A stretch of DNA of 64,000 bases. It comes from Armatimonadota bacterium. Lineage in GTDB: Bacteria > Sysuimicrobiota > Sysuimicrobiia > Sysuimicrobiales > Kaftiobacteriaceae. The stretch covers positions 1 through 64,000 of the forward strand of contig JAVKHY010000013.1 of assembly GCA_031459765.1 (NCBI GenBank). The letters run 5' to 3'. This document shows positions 46,428 through 54,207 of the stretch, one piece after another (the stretch's first letter is position 1; every line of letters begins with the position of its first letter). The notes under the pieces are model-generated. The model made no database searches, was not told where the DNA came from, and saw only the letters and a list, made by a program, of their open reading frames with translations. A program made the position numbers and the translations under genes.

Positions 46428-47614
46428 ACCACACGGTCCTCGCGCAGCCTGGTGATGGCGGCCGGATCGTATCCGAGCTCCCCCAGGATGGCCTCGGTGT
46501 GCTGCCCCAGGGTAGGCGGGGGCAGACGGAGCCGGCCGGGCGTGGCGGAGAACTTCACCGGGAGGCCGGTCTGCCGGAGCGGCCCGACGGTGGGATGGTC
46601 CACCTGCTGCAGCATCCCGCGATGGCGCACCTGCGGATCGGCGAACACCTCCGCCACCGTGAGGATCGGTCCGCAGGGGACGCCGGCGGCGTCCAGCGCC
46701 TCGGTCCACTGCCGGGTCGTCTTTTTGAGGAACAGCCCCTGAAGGTGATCGATCAGCGCCCGGCGATGCGCCACCCGGTCGCGGTTGGTGGCAAAGCGGG
46801 GATCGTCCAACAGGGCGGGATCCAGCAGCTCGGCAAAGCGCCGCCAGATCGCTTCGCTGCCCACCGCGACGTTCAAGTACCCGTCCGCGGTCTGGAAGGC
46901 CTGGTAGGGGACGATCGTCGGATGGGCGCTGCCCAACCGGCCGGGGTTCTCGCCCGTCGCGAAGTAGTAGCCGGCCGCGTAGGTGAGCCAGGAGACCTGG
47001 CCGTCGAGCAGGGCGACGTCCACCAGCTGGCCCTGGCCGGTGCGTTCACGGACCCGGAGGGCGGCCAGGATGCCGTAGGCGGCGTACATCCCCGCGCAGA
47101 TGTCGGCGATGGCCACCCCCACCTTGACCGGCGGCCCGCCTTCTTCGCCCGTGATCCCCATCACCCCGCCCATCCCCTGGAGGATGAGGTCGTAGGCCGT
47201 GCGCTCGCGGTACGGCCCGTCCTGCCCGAAGCCGGAGATGGCGGCGTAGATCAGGCGCGGCACCTCCTCGTGCAGCGCGGTGTAGCCGAGCCCCAACCGC
47301 TCCATGACCCCGGGTCGGAAATTCTCCACCAGCACGTCCGCGCGTCTCAGCAACTGCCGCAGGATCTCCCGCCCCCGCGGGTCCTTGATGTTGAGGGTCA
47401 GGCTCTCCTTGTTCCGGTTTACACTGAGGAAGTACGCGCTCTCCTCCCCGACGAAGGGCGGCCCCCACCCGCGGGTATCGTCCCCGCCCTCCGGCGTTTC
47501 CACCTTGATCACGCGGGCGCCCAGATCGCCCAGCATCACCGTGCAGAACGGCCCGGCCAGGGCCCGGGTCAGATCGACGACCAGGAGGTCGTCGAGGGGT
47601 GGCTGCTGCCCCAT
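46424..47614 (-). CDS. CaiB/BaiF family CoA-transferase
   Basis: A 396-residue class III CoA-transferase. The N-terminus DLLVVDLTRALAGPFCTVMLGDLGARVIKVE and ENFRPGVMERLGL are diagnostic, and VAIADICAGMYAAYG contains the likely catalytic Asp. It moves CoA between carboxylic acids. Start shares a base with the cyclase stop and its stop overlaps the AccDA start, so the three are cotranscribed. Substrates unknown; oxalate/formate-type acids are among the family's substrates. Confidence 0.93.
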   Translation of the reverse strand: MGQQPPLDDLLVVDLTRALAGPFCTVMLGDLGARVIKVETPEGGDDTRGWGPPFVGEESAYFLSVNRNKESLTLNIKDPRGREILRQLLRRADVLVENFRPGVMERLGLGYTALHEEVPRLIYAAISGFGQDGPYRERTAYDLILQGMGGVMGITGEEGGPPVKVGVAIADICAGMYAAYGILAALRVRERTGQGQLVDVALLDGQVSWLTYAAGYYFATGENPGRLGSAHPTIVPYQAFQTADGYLNVAVGSEAIWRRFAELLDPALLDDPRFATNRDRVAHRRALIDHLQGLFLKKTTRQWTEALDAAGVPCGPILTVAEVFADPQVRHRGMLQQVDHPTVGPLRQTGLPVKFSATPGRLRLPPPTLGQHTEAILGELGYDPAAITRLREDRVV

Positions 47615-48453
47615 CAGGCCTCCACGAAGGCCACGAAGCGGCAGAAGGCCGCCTCCCCGCCCTTGAAGCGGAAGGGGAAGCAGCCCACCCAGACCTTCTG
47701 ATCGAGGATCAGGTCGATGTGTCCGCCCACGTTTTCGACGTGGAAGACCCCTTTGGGGAAGAGCATCGTGTGGGTGGCCTGGTAGTCCCGCGGCCAGGGG
47801 AAAGCCTCGTCCATGGGCATCTTGATCTTCTTCTCCACCTCGGGGATCAGGTCGCGCCGCGCGTCCCGCACCTTGGTGTTGAAGGGATGATCGGTGCTGA
47901 TGGCGTCGATGGCCATCCAGCGGATGCCGCGGTCCAGGACCCACTGACAGAACTCGGCCCGGGGGCCGGGATGACGGAGGAAGGCCCGCGGGAGATCGGC
48001 CCGGGCGTCCGGGTGGCGTTCCTTCGTATGGGGGGACCAGTCCTCGTTGTAGTAGGCGTGGTAGCCGGTGTGGATAACCAGGATGTCTCCCTTCTCGATC
48101 TTGAGGTTGTACTTCTTCTCCCACGCCTCGAAGTGCTCGGGGCCGTAGATGTCGTAGTCGCCGATCCCGAACTGCTGCAGGTCCACGACGCAGGCCGGGC
48201 CGACCAGCGTCTCGATGGGGATGCCGGCCACATCGGGCCCGGGGTCGTTGAAGTGCAGCGGAGAATCGAGGTGCGTGGCGATGTGGTTCGTCGTGCTGAT
48301 GTGCTGGGCGTTGACGCCTTCGAAGGCCATCTTCTTCACCCAGGTGATCTTCGGTCCTTCGTAGTAGGCGAAGGGCGGGGAATCCATGCTGAAGTTCTGG
48401 CTGAGGTCGAGGACACGGCACCGGCTGAGATCGAACGCCTTCATCACGATCAT
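47614..48453 (-). CDS. Cyclase-family (kynurenine-formamidase-like) metal hydrolase
   Basis: A 279-residue protein of PF04199. Metal-binding motif HIATHLDSPLHF near residues 57-68 (HxxxHxD), and an IHTGYHAYY segment followed by an IDAISTDHPF segment with candidate acid and His residues. Members hydrolyse N-formyl kynurenine, isatin or other cyclic/acyl amides; the substrate is open here. TGATG junction with the CoA-transferase gene. 115 bases separate it from the upstream permease gene. Confidence 0.88.
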   Translation of the reverse strand: MIVMKAFDLSRCRVLDLSQNFSMDSPPFAYYEGPKITWVKKMAFEGVNAQHISTTNHIATHLDSPLHFNDPGPDVAGIPIETLVGPACVVDLQQFGIGDYDIYGPEHFEAWEKKYNLKIEKGDILVIHTGYHAYYNEDWSPHTKERHPDARADLPRAFLRHPGPRAEFCQWVLDRGIRWMAIDAISTDHPFNTKVRDARRDLIPEVEKKIKMPMDEAFPWPRDYQATHTMLFPKGVFHVENVGGHIDLILDQKVWVGCFPFRFKGGEAAFCRFVAFVEA

Positions 48454-48568
48454 CTCCTCCGCGGCAGTGGACCGGGGCGAACCGCAGTCGCCGACCGGCG
48501 CGACGCGCCGGCCGACGGATCCCGCTTCACAACTACGACGCCTCCCAGGTGAACCCTGCGCACCCGAG

Positions 48569-49474
48569 CTACGTCCGCAGCCGTGGATCGAAGGCGTCGC
48601 GCAGCGCGTCTCCCAGGACGTTGAAGGACAGGACGGTGATGGTGATGGCCAGACCGGGGAAGATCGCCATCCAGGGCGCCCGGGTGGCGAAGTCCACTGC
48701 CGCCCCGCGCAGCATCAGCCCCCAGGCGGGCGTCGGCTCGGAGACGCCGAGGCCGAGGAAGGAGAGCGAGGACTCCAGGAGGATGGCCTGTCCGAGGGAC
48801 GCCGTGAGCATCACCAGGTAGGGCGCCATGACGTTCGGCGCCATGTGGCGGAAGATGACTCGCCAGGGACCGGCACCGATGGCCTGCGCCGCTTCGATGT
48901 AGGTCATCGCCCGCACGCCCAGGGCGCTGCCCCGGACCACGCGCTCCACCCGGGGGACGAAGGACAGCGCGATGGCCACGATCAACTTGTCCGTCCCCGT
49001 GCCGATGATCGAGACGATGGCCAGGGCGACGATGATGATGGGAAACGAGAGCAGAACATCCACCAGCCGCTGCACCAGCAGGTCCGTCCGGCCGCCGAAG
49101 TAGGCGCTGGCCACGCCGATCACCGCGCCGGCTGTGGACCCGAGCAGCGACGCGCCGAAGCCCACCACCAGGGCGGTGCGGGCGCCGTAGATCACCCGGC
49201 TGAGGACGTCGCGCCCGAAGGCGTCGGTGCCGCCCCAGTGCCGGAGACTGGGCGGCCGGAACATCGCGCTGAAGTCGTTGGCCACGGGATTATAGGGGGC
49301 CACCCAGGGGGCGAGGAGGGCCAGGACCAGGAGCAGGAGGATCACGAACAACCCGCCCGCCCCCAGGGGGTGACGGCGGAGCAGGCGCAGCACCGGATGA
49401 CGCCGCCCGGGCCCCGGGGCCGGCGTTCGCTCCGCGGGCCGGCGGGCCGTCACCAGCGCGCCCCCGCCGGTCAC
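48569..49474 (-). CDS. Dipeptide/nickel-type ABC transporter permease 2 (DppC-like)
   Basis: A 301-residue BPD_transp_1 permease with N-terminal helix, HWGGTDAFGRDVLSRVIYGARTAL (DppC signature) and the cytoplasmic EAA loop EAAQAIGAGPWRVIFRHMAPN. GTG 49474 overlaps the DppB stop (GTGA) and is preferred to ATG 49501, which adds nine residues. No Dpp-type ATPase gene is in the window, so it must use ATPases encoded elsewhere. Confidence 0.92.
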   Translation of the reverse strand: MTGGGALVTARRPAERTPAPGPGRRHPVLRLLRRHPLGAGGLFVILLLLVLALLAPWVAPYNPVANDFSAMFRPPSLRHWGGTDAFGRDVLSRVIYGARTALVVGFGASLLGSTAGAVIGVASAYFGGRTDLLVQRLVDVLLSFPIIIVALAIVSIIGTGTDKLIVAIALSFVPRVERVVRGSALGVRAMTYIEAAQAIGAGPWRVIFRHMAPNVMAPYLVMLTASLGQAILLESSLSFLGLGVSEPTPAWGLMLRGAAVDFATRAPWMAIFPGLAITITVLSFNVLGDALRDAFDPRLRT

Positions 49475-50424
49475 TGGTAGGTGATGCGGGGATCGAGCCA
49501 CGCGTAGATCAGGTCGACGAGGAAGTTGACCAGGAGGTAGGCCAGGGCCACCAGCAGCATCAGCCCCTGGATCAGCGTGTAGTCGCGCTGGCTGATGGCC
49601 TCCACGACGAGCTTGCCGATGCCGTTGAGGTTGAAGACCTGTTCGGTGACCACCAGGCCGCCGATGAGGAAAGCGAACTCGAGACCGATCACGGTGATCA
49701 CGGGCAGCAGCGCGTTACGCAGGGCGTGTCGACGCACGATGATCCGCCGGGCCAGCCCCTTCGCCCACGCCGTCCGGACGTAGTCCTCCCGCAGGACCTC
49801 CAGCAGGGCGGACCGCGTCATGCGGGTCGTCACCGCTGAGTAGCGATATCCCACGGCCAGGGCCGGCCAGATGAGCTGCTCCAGGTTCGCCCGCGGGTTC
49901 TCCAGCAGCGGGGTAAAGGTGAGCGGAGGGAGGTAGCGGAAGACGCCCAGCAGGAACAGGATGAACAGGATCCCCAGCCAGAAGGAAGGGACGGCCAGTC
50001 CGGCCACGCTGATCACCTGCACGACGTGGTCGATCCAGCGGCCGCGATACAGCGCGGCCAGGGTGCCCAGGGGGATGGCCAGGGCCGTGGCGATCAGGGT
50101 GGCCATCACCGCCAGTTGCAGGCTCAGCGGCAGGCGGATGGCGATCTCCTGGGTGACGGGATTTCCGGACCACATCGAGGTGCCCAGGTCCGCCCGGAAG
50201 ATCCCCACCATCCACTCCAGGAACTGGGCCGACAGGGGCCTGTTCAGGCCCAGACGCTGGCGCTCCGCTTCGATCACACCGGGGGTGACGAAGCTGCCTC
50301 CGGAGACCAGCCGCAGCTCGACGATGTCTCCCGGGACGATCCGGACCAGGATGAAGATCAGCACGGCCACGGTGACCAGCGTGGGAACCATCAGGGCCAG
50401 TCGCGTGAGTACGTACCGGGTCAT
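49471..50424 (-). CDS. Dipeptide/nickel-type ABC transporter permease 1 (DppB-like)
   Basis: A 317-residue DppB-type permease. N-terminus TRYVLTRLALMVPTLVTVAVLIF, DLGTSMWSGNPVTQEI periplasmic loop, and EAA loop YVRTAWAKGLARRIIVRRHALRNALLP. About six membrane segments. Start ATG 50424 lies just beyond a GC-rich hairpin after the binding-protein gene. Pairs with DppC-like permease to form the channel. Confidence 0.94.
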   Translation of the reverse strand: MTRYVLTRLALMVPTLVTVAVLIFILVRIVPGDIVELRLVSGGSFVTPGVIEAERQRLGLNRPLSAQFLEWMVGIFRADLGTSMWSGNPVTQEIAIRLPLSLQLAVMATLIATALAIPLGTLAALYRGRWIDHVVQVISVAGLAVPSFWLGILFILFLLGVFRYLPPLTFTPLLENPRANLEQLIWPALAVGYRYSAVTTRMTRSALLEVLREDYVRTAWAKGLARRIIVRRHALRNALLPVITVIGLEFAFLIGGLVVTEQVFNLNGIGKLVVEAISQRDYTLIQGLMLLVALAYLLVNFLVDLIYAWLDPRITYQ

Positions 50425-50434
50425 GACCGTGCCG

Positions 50435-50470
50435 GCACCGGGGGGCGGGCCGCCCGCCCCCCCCCGGTGC
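50435..50470 (-). other. GC-rich hairpin between binding-protein and permease genes
   Basis: GCACCGGGGGGCGGGC (50435-50450) pairs with the complementary GCCCG...GGTGC stretch ending at 50470, with three extra C on one side. No T run, so likely an mRNA-stability structure that protects the binding-protein message, or a partial block to readthrough. Confidence 0.6.
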
Positions 50471-50474
50471 GCCG

Positions 50475-52094
50475 CTACTCCGCCAGCCAGTACTCGGCCA
50501 GGTCGGGCTCCACGTAGTGGTTCGTCGTGGTCTTGTAGCCGCGCAGGGTCTTCCAGTAGGGGATGATGCGCTGCCACCACAGCACGTAGAAGGCGTAGGC
50601 CTGCTCGTCCAGGACGCGGCGCTCGAACTGGTGGACCAGGGCGGCGCGCTGTGCCTTGTCCGGTGTCCGGCTCTGCCGGACGTAGAGGGCGTCCAGCTGG
50701 CGGTCGATGTAGCCTCCGTAATTCACCGGGCTGACGTCGGCGGAGAGGAACTTCAGCAGCTGCACGTCGGGATCGTCGATGAAGTCGCAGGCGAAATCCA
50801 CGACCAGGTCGTAGTTCCCGGCCCGCTGGTCGGCGAAGTAGCGGCCGGCTTCGACCTGTTCGTGGCGGACGTTGAGGCCGATCTGGCGCCACTGGTCCAC
50901 GAGGTACACGCCCACCGCCTCATAGGGCATGGAGATGTCGCGGTTCTTCAGGGTGAAGGAGAAGCCCTCCGGCACCCCGGCCTCGCGCAGCAGCGCCCGC
51001 GCCTGCTGGCGCGCCTGCGCGATGTCGCGGCCGTACCCGGCCAGCCGGGCGAGCTCGGCGTCGCTCATCGCCCAGGCCCCGCCGGGAAGCATCATCGCCC
51101 CCACCGGTTTGACGAAGGCGATCTCCGAAAGGGCCTGCGACCCGCCCCAGCGGTCGATGGCCAGGGTCAGCGCCCGGCGCACGCGGGGGTCGTCGAAGGG
51201 CTTCTTCTTGGTGTTGATGGCCACGGTGTTGTTGCACTGCCAGGGCGAGGTGCCCACCGCGACCTTGTCGCCGGCGCTGCGCAGGATGTCGGCCAGCTCC
51301 GCCGGTGAGACGCCGCGGAACTCGGTGAGGGCCTGGCCGCTCTTGATCGCGGCCAGCATCGCGGAGCGGCTGGCGATGAACAGCACCCGGTAGCCGTCCA
51401 GGTAGGGCTTCCCCCGTTCGTAGTAGTCCTCGAAGCGCCGCCCCACCCAGTGCGACCCCCGCACGTACTCCACGAAGCGGAAGGGGCCCGTGCCCATGAT
51501 GTTGCGTTCGTACCAGTGCGGGTCGCGCTCCAGGATCTCCGCCTTATAGACAAAGTTGAAGGGCGAGGCCAGCTTCTCCAGGAACCCCGGCGTGGCGTAC
51601 TTCAGGCGGAAAACCACGGTCTGCGGATCGGGGGCTTCGACGGCCCGGACGCTCTGATACATCGCCTGGCGGGCGCTGACCACATCCCCCTTGGGGAAGA
51701 TGATCTTGTCGTAGGTGGCCTTGATGTCGCGGGATGTCAGCGTCGAGCCGTCGTGGAACTTCACACCGCTGCGGATCTTGAAGGTCCACGTCAGGCCGTC
51801 CCGGGAGGCCGTCCAGGACTCGGCCAGATCCCCGACAACCTTGGGGTAGTTCTGCGTGTCGAACTTCACCAGGTAACTGTAGTGCGGTTTCACGGGATGG
51901 AGCATCGCGAAGGTCGTCTCGCGGTGACCGTCGAAGGACGGCGGTTGCGCGGTCGAGATGTAGACCAGGGTCCCGCCGCGTCGAGGCTGCTGGGCCGGGG
52001 CGGCCGGGGCCAGAACCGCCGCCACCAGCACCGCGATCGCCAGCCATCCCGGGACCGCCCGGACGGCCCGGACTCTCCCCACGGCTCCTGCCAT
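50475..52094 (-). CDS. Dipeptide/nickel-type ABC transporter substrate-binding protein
   Basis: A 539-residue SBP_bac_5 protein with a signal peptide (hydrophobic about 14-34, AQQ cleavage). RGGTLVYISTAQPPSFDGHRE opens the mature protein; LAESWTASRDGLTWTFKIRSGVKFHDGS is the family signature. Binds peptides or other small oligomeric ligands; ligand unknown. Its position in a cluster with AllG, cyclase and CoA-transferase genes suggests a small amide or ureide. 157 bases separate it from the allG gene. Confidence 0.94.
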   Translation of the reverse strand: MAGAVGRVRAVRAVPGWLAIAVLVAAVLAPAAPAQQPRRGGTLVYISTAQPPSFDGHRETTFAMLHPVKPHYSYLVKFDTQNYPKVVGDLAESWTASRDGLTWTFKIRSGVKFHDGSTLTSRDIKATYDKIIFPKGDVVSARQAMYQSVRAVEAPDPQTVVFRLKYATPGFLEKLASPFNFVYKAEILERDPHWYERNIMGTGPFRFVEYVRGSHWVGRRFEDYYERGKPYLDGYRVLFIASRSAMLAAIKSGQALTEFRGVSPAELADILRSAGDKVAVGTSPWQCNNTVAINTKKKPFDDPRVRRALTLAIDRWGGSQALSEIAFVKPVGAMMLPGGAWAMSDAELARLAGYGRDIAQARQQARALLREAGVPEGFSFTLKNRDISMPYEAVGVYLVDQWRQIGLNVRHEQVEAGRYFADQRAGNYDLVVDFACDFIDDPDVQLLKFLSADVSPVNYGGYIDRQLDALYVRQSRTPDKAQRAALVHQFERRVLDEQAYAFYVLWWQRIIPYWKTLRGYKTTTNHYVEPDLAEYWLAE

Positions 52095-52251
52095 CGCTCT
52101 CCCCTCCCCCGTTGGACTTATCCTGGGAACTACGACGCGTCCCCGGGGGCCCCTGCCCGGCCGGAGCGATCCGGGCGCCTCTCTACGACCTCCGCGGTTG
52201 CCGTGTCACCGCAGGCGCGGGGCGGGACTGCAGAGGGTCGTTACACCGGCA

Positions 52252-53502
52252 TCATCCACCCGGCTCCTCCAGCGTCGCCACCATCGCCTCGACGGCCTGC
52301 TCGAAGCAGGCCAGCGGCGGGCGGACCAGGCCGGCGCCGATCTGGCCCACGCCGGCGCGGCGGTGCGCGATCCCCGTGTTCACCCGCGGGGTGATGCCGG
52401 TGCGGACGACCTTGCGGATGTCGATCCCGGTGGGCGTGCCGCGGAACTCCAGCTGGGGGATGCCGAAGGCGGGGTTCTCGGCGACGGTGATCTCGTACAT
52501 CTCCAGCGTCGCCTCCAGAGCCATCTTCGCCGTGCCCCCCACGAACTTCACGATCGCCGGCGCGGCGGCCATGGCGAAACCGCCGATGCCCGCGGTCTCG
52601 GTGATGGTGCTGTCGCCGATGTCGGGGTTGGCGTCGTCCTGGGTGTAGCCGGGGAAGAAGAGGCCCACGGGAATCTCCGCCGGCGCGGTGAACCAGCGGT
52701 CTCCCAGGCCGCTGACGCGGATGCCGAAGTCGGTGCCGTTCCGGGCCATCGCCGTGACGACGGTGCTGCCGGGGACTCCGTGCGCGGCGTCGGTCATCGC
52801 CTTGCAGGCGGCCATGACGGGATTGAGAATGGCCAGGTCGTTTCCGGCCAGGTACTCGAACACCGCGGCCAGGTCCTCGCTCCGCGCGCCGGTGCGGGCC
52901 AGGTGGGGGGCCAGCAGGCGCGCGAACAGCGCCGAGCCGGCGCGGTTGCGGTTGTGGCCCTCGTCGCCCATCTGGATCTGCTGGGCGATCATGGTTTTCA
53001 TGTCGATCCCGCCGGAGCGCTCCAGCGCCCGGCCGGCGATGGGCGCGTAGACGTCGCGCAGCCAGCGCAGCCGGGCCAGCACATCCTCGCCGTAGGCGCC
53101 GTAGCGCAGGACCTTCCCGTACCCTTCGTTGAGGGTGGAGTAGGCGCGGTTGCCCGCGGCGCGGTTCTCCACGATGTACACCGGCATCGAGGCGGTCGTC
53201 ACCCCCGCCATCGGCCCGACGGTCTGGTGGTGGTGACACGGGGCGAAGGTCACGTCGCCCCGCTCGACGATCGCCACCGCCTCCTCCTCGTTGCGGGCCA
53301 GCCCTTCGTAGATCAGCCCCCCGATCACCGCGCCGCGGAGCGGGCCGGACATGCGCGCCCACTCGATGGGCGGACCGGCGTGCAGGACGAGATTCCGCCG
53401 CATCCTCGGAATGACCTCACCGGCCGGCGCAATGCCGGTCAGGACGGGAGTGGCTTCAAGGATGCGCTGGACTGCGGTGCGGTTCGCCTCGTCGATGTTC
53501 AT
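52252..53502 (-). CDS. allG: DUF1116 protein, AllG-like (oxamate carbamoyltransferase component)
   Basis: A 416-residue DUF1116 protein, same length as E. coli YlbE/AllG (about 419). Conserved segments: ARMSGPLRGAVIGGLIYEGLA, CHHHQTVGPMAGV, GDEGHNRNRAGSALFA and GTPTGIDIRKVVRTG. In E. coli AllG, AllH and FdrA are reported to form oxamate carbamoyltransferase, converting N-carbamoyl-oxamate (oxalurate) and phosphate to oxamate and carbamoyl phosphate. ATG 53502 begins the conserved part; ATG 53535 adds eleven residues. FdrA is separated from it by an opposite-strand gene. Confidence 0.9.
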   Translation of the reverse strand: MNIDEANRTAVQRILEATPVLTGIAPAGEVIPRMRRNLVLHAGPPIEWARMSGPLRGAVIGGLIYEGLARNEEEAVAIVERGDVTFAPCHHHQTVGPMAGVTTASMPVYIVENRAAGNRAYSTLNEGYGKVLRYGAYGEDVLARLRWLRDVYAPIAGRALERSGGIDMKTMIAQQIQMGDEGHNRNRAGSALFARLLAPHLARTGARSEDLAAVFEYLAGNDLAILNPVMAACKAMTDAAHGVPGSTVVTAMARNGTDFGIRVSGLGDRWFTAPAEIPVGLFFPGYTQDDANPDIGDSTITETAGIGGFAMAAAPAIVKFVGGTAKMALEATLEMYEITVAENPAFGIPQLEFRGTPTGIDIRKVVRTGITPRVNTGIAHRRAGVGQIGAGLVRPPLACFEQAVEAMVATLEEPGG

Positions 53503-53614
53503 GAGTTCTGTATTGGCCGCCGGCGCCGCGTCCACCTACGGTGCCGGCTCCGGGATCCCGACGGCCCGCCCGCGGAGAGGACGCCTGCCGGAGGGGCGGG
53601 GAAACAGACAGGCG

Positions 53615-54154
53615 ATGGGGAGAATCCTCAAAGCCGCGGTGCTGTCCGTCCTGCTGGCCGCCGGGTGGCCGCAGGGCCGGGGCTTTGCCGCCAGCACCTA
53701 CCGGGCGTGCTCGCTGCTGACGACCGCGGAGGTGGAAGCGGCGCTGCGGGGGCGGGTGACCGGGAGCAACGAACGGGACGCGGTGGTCTCCACGGGTCCG
53801 TACCGGGGCGAGACGATCTCCGGCTGCACCTGGATCGTCGGGTCGGCCTATCTCTCGGTGAGCGTGGTGCGCCGGAAACCCGCCGGGGAGCCGGAGCAGG
53901 CAGCCGCGGTGAGGACACTCCGACGGGCGCTGGACGACCTGCGGCGCAAGCGATGGACGATCGCGCCGGCGGACGTGGCAGGGGCAGAGTGCCACGTCGC
54001 GCAACCGCCGGCGCGCGACCGGCGCGTCGGCCCGGTCGTGGCCTGCTTCATGGAACGCAGGGGGTTTGCCTTCGGCCTCTATGCGGTACGGACCCGCCTC
54101 GCCGCGGAGCAGGTCAAGGCGCTGGGCGACCTCGTCGCCGGGCGGCTCCCTTAA
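53615..54154 (+). CDS. Exported hypothetical protein between fdrA and allG
   Basis: A 179-residue protein with a signal peptide (hydrophobic about 4-18, GFA cleavage near residue 26). The mature part begins with RACSLLTTAEVEAAL and has four Cys (in RACSLL, SGCTW, AECHV, VACFM), enough for two disulfides; the pattern resembles DUF3558-type extracytoplasmic proteins, but I cannot assign it. It is on the plus strand while its neighbours are on the minus strand, interrupting the fdrA-allG pair. ATG 53615 is chosen for the signal peptide. Confidence 0.6.
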   Translation: MGRILKAAVLSVLLAAGWPQGRGFAASTYRACSLLTTAEVEAALRGRVTGSNERDAVVSTGPYRGETISGCTWIVGSAYLSVSVVRRKPAGEPEQAAAVRTLRRALDDLRRKRWTIAPADVAGAECHVAQPPARDRRVGPVVACFMERRGFAFGLYAVRTRLAAEQVKALGDLVAGRLP

Positions 54155-54207
54155 AAGGGGGCGTCCTGCCGGAACCGTTCCCGCGGGGCCCCTCCCGCCG
54201 GCCCGGT

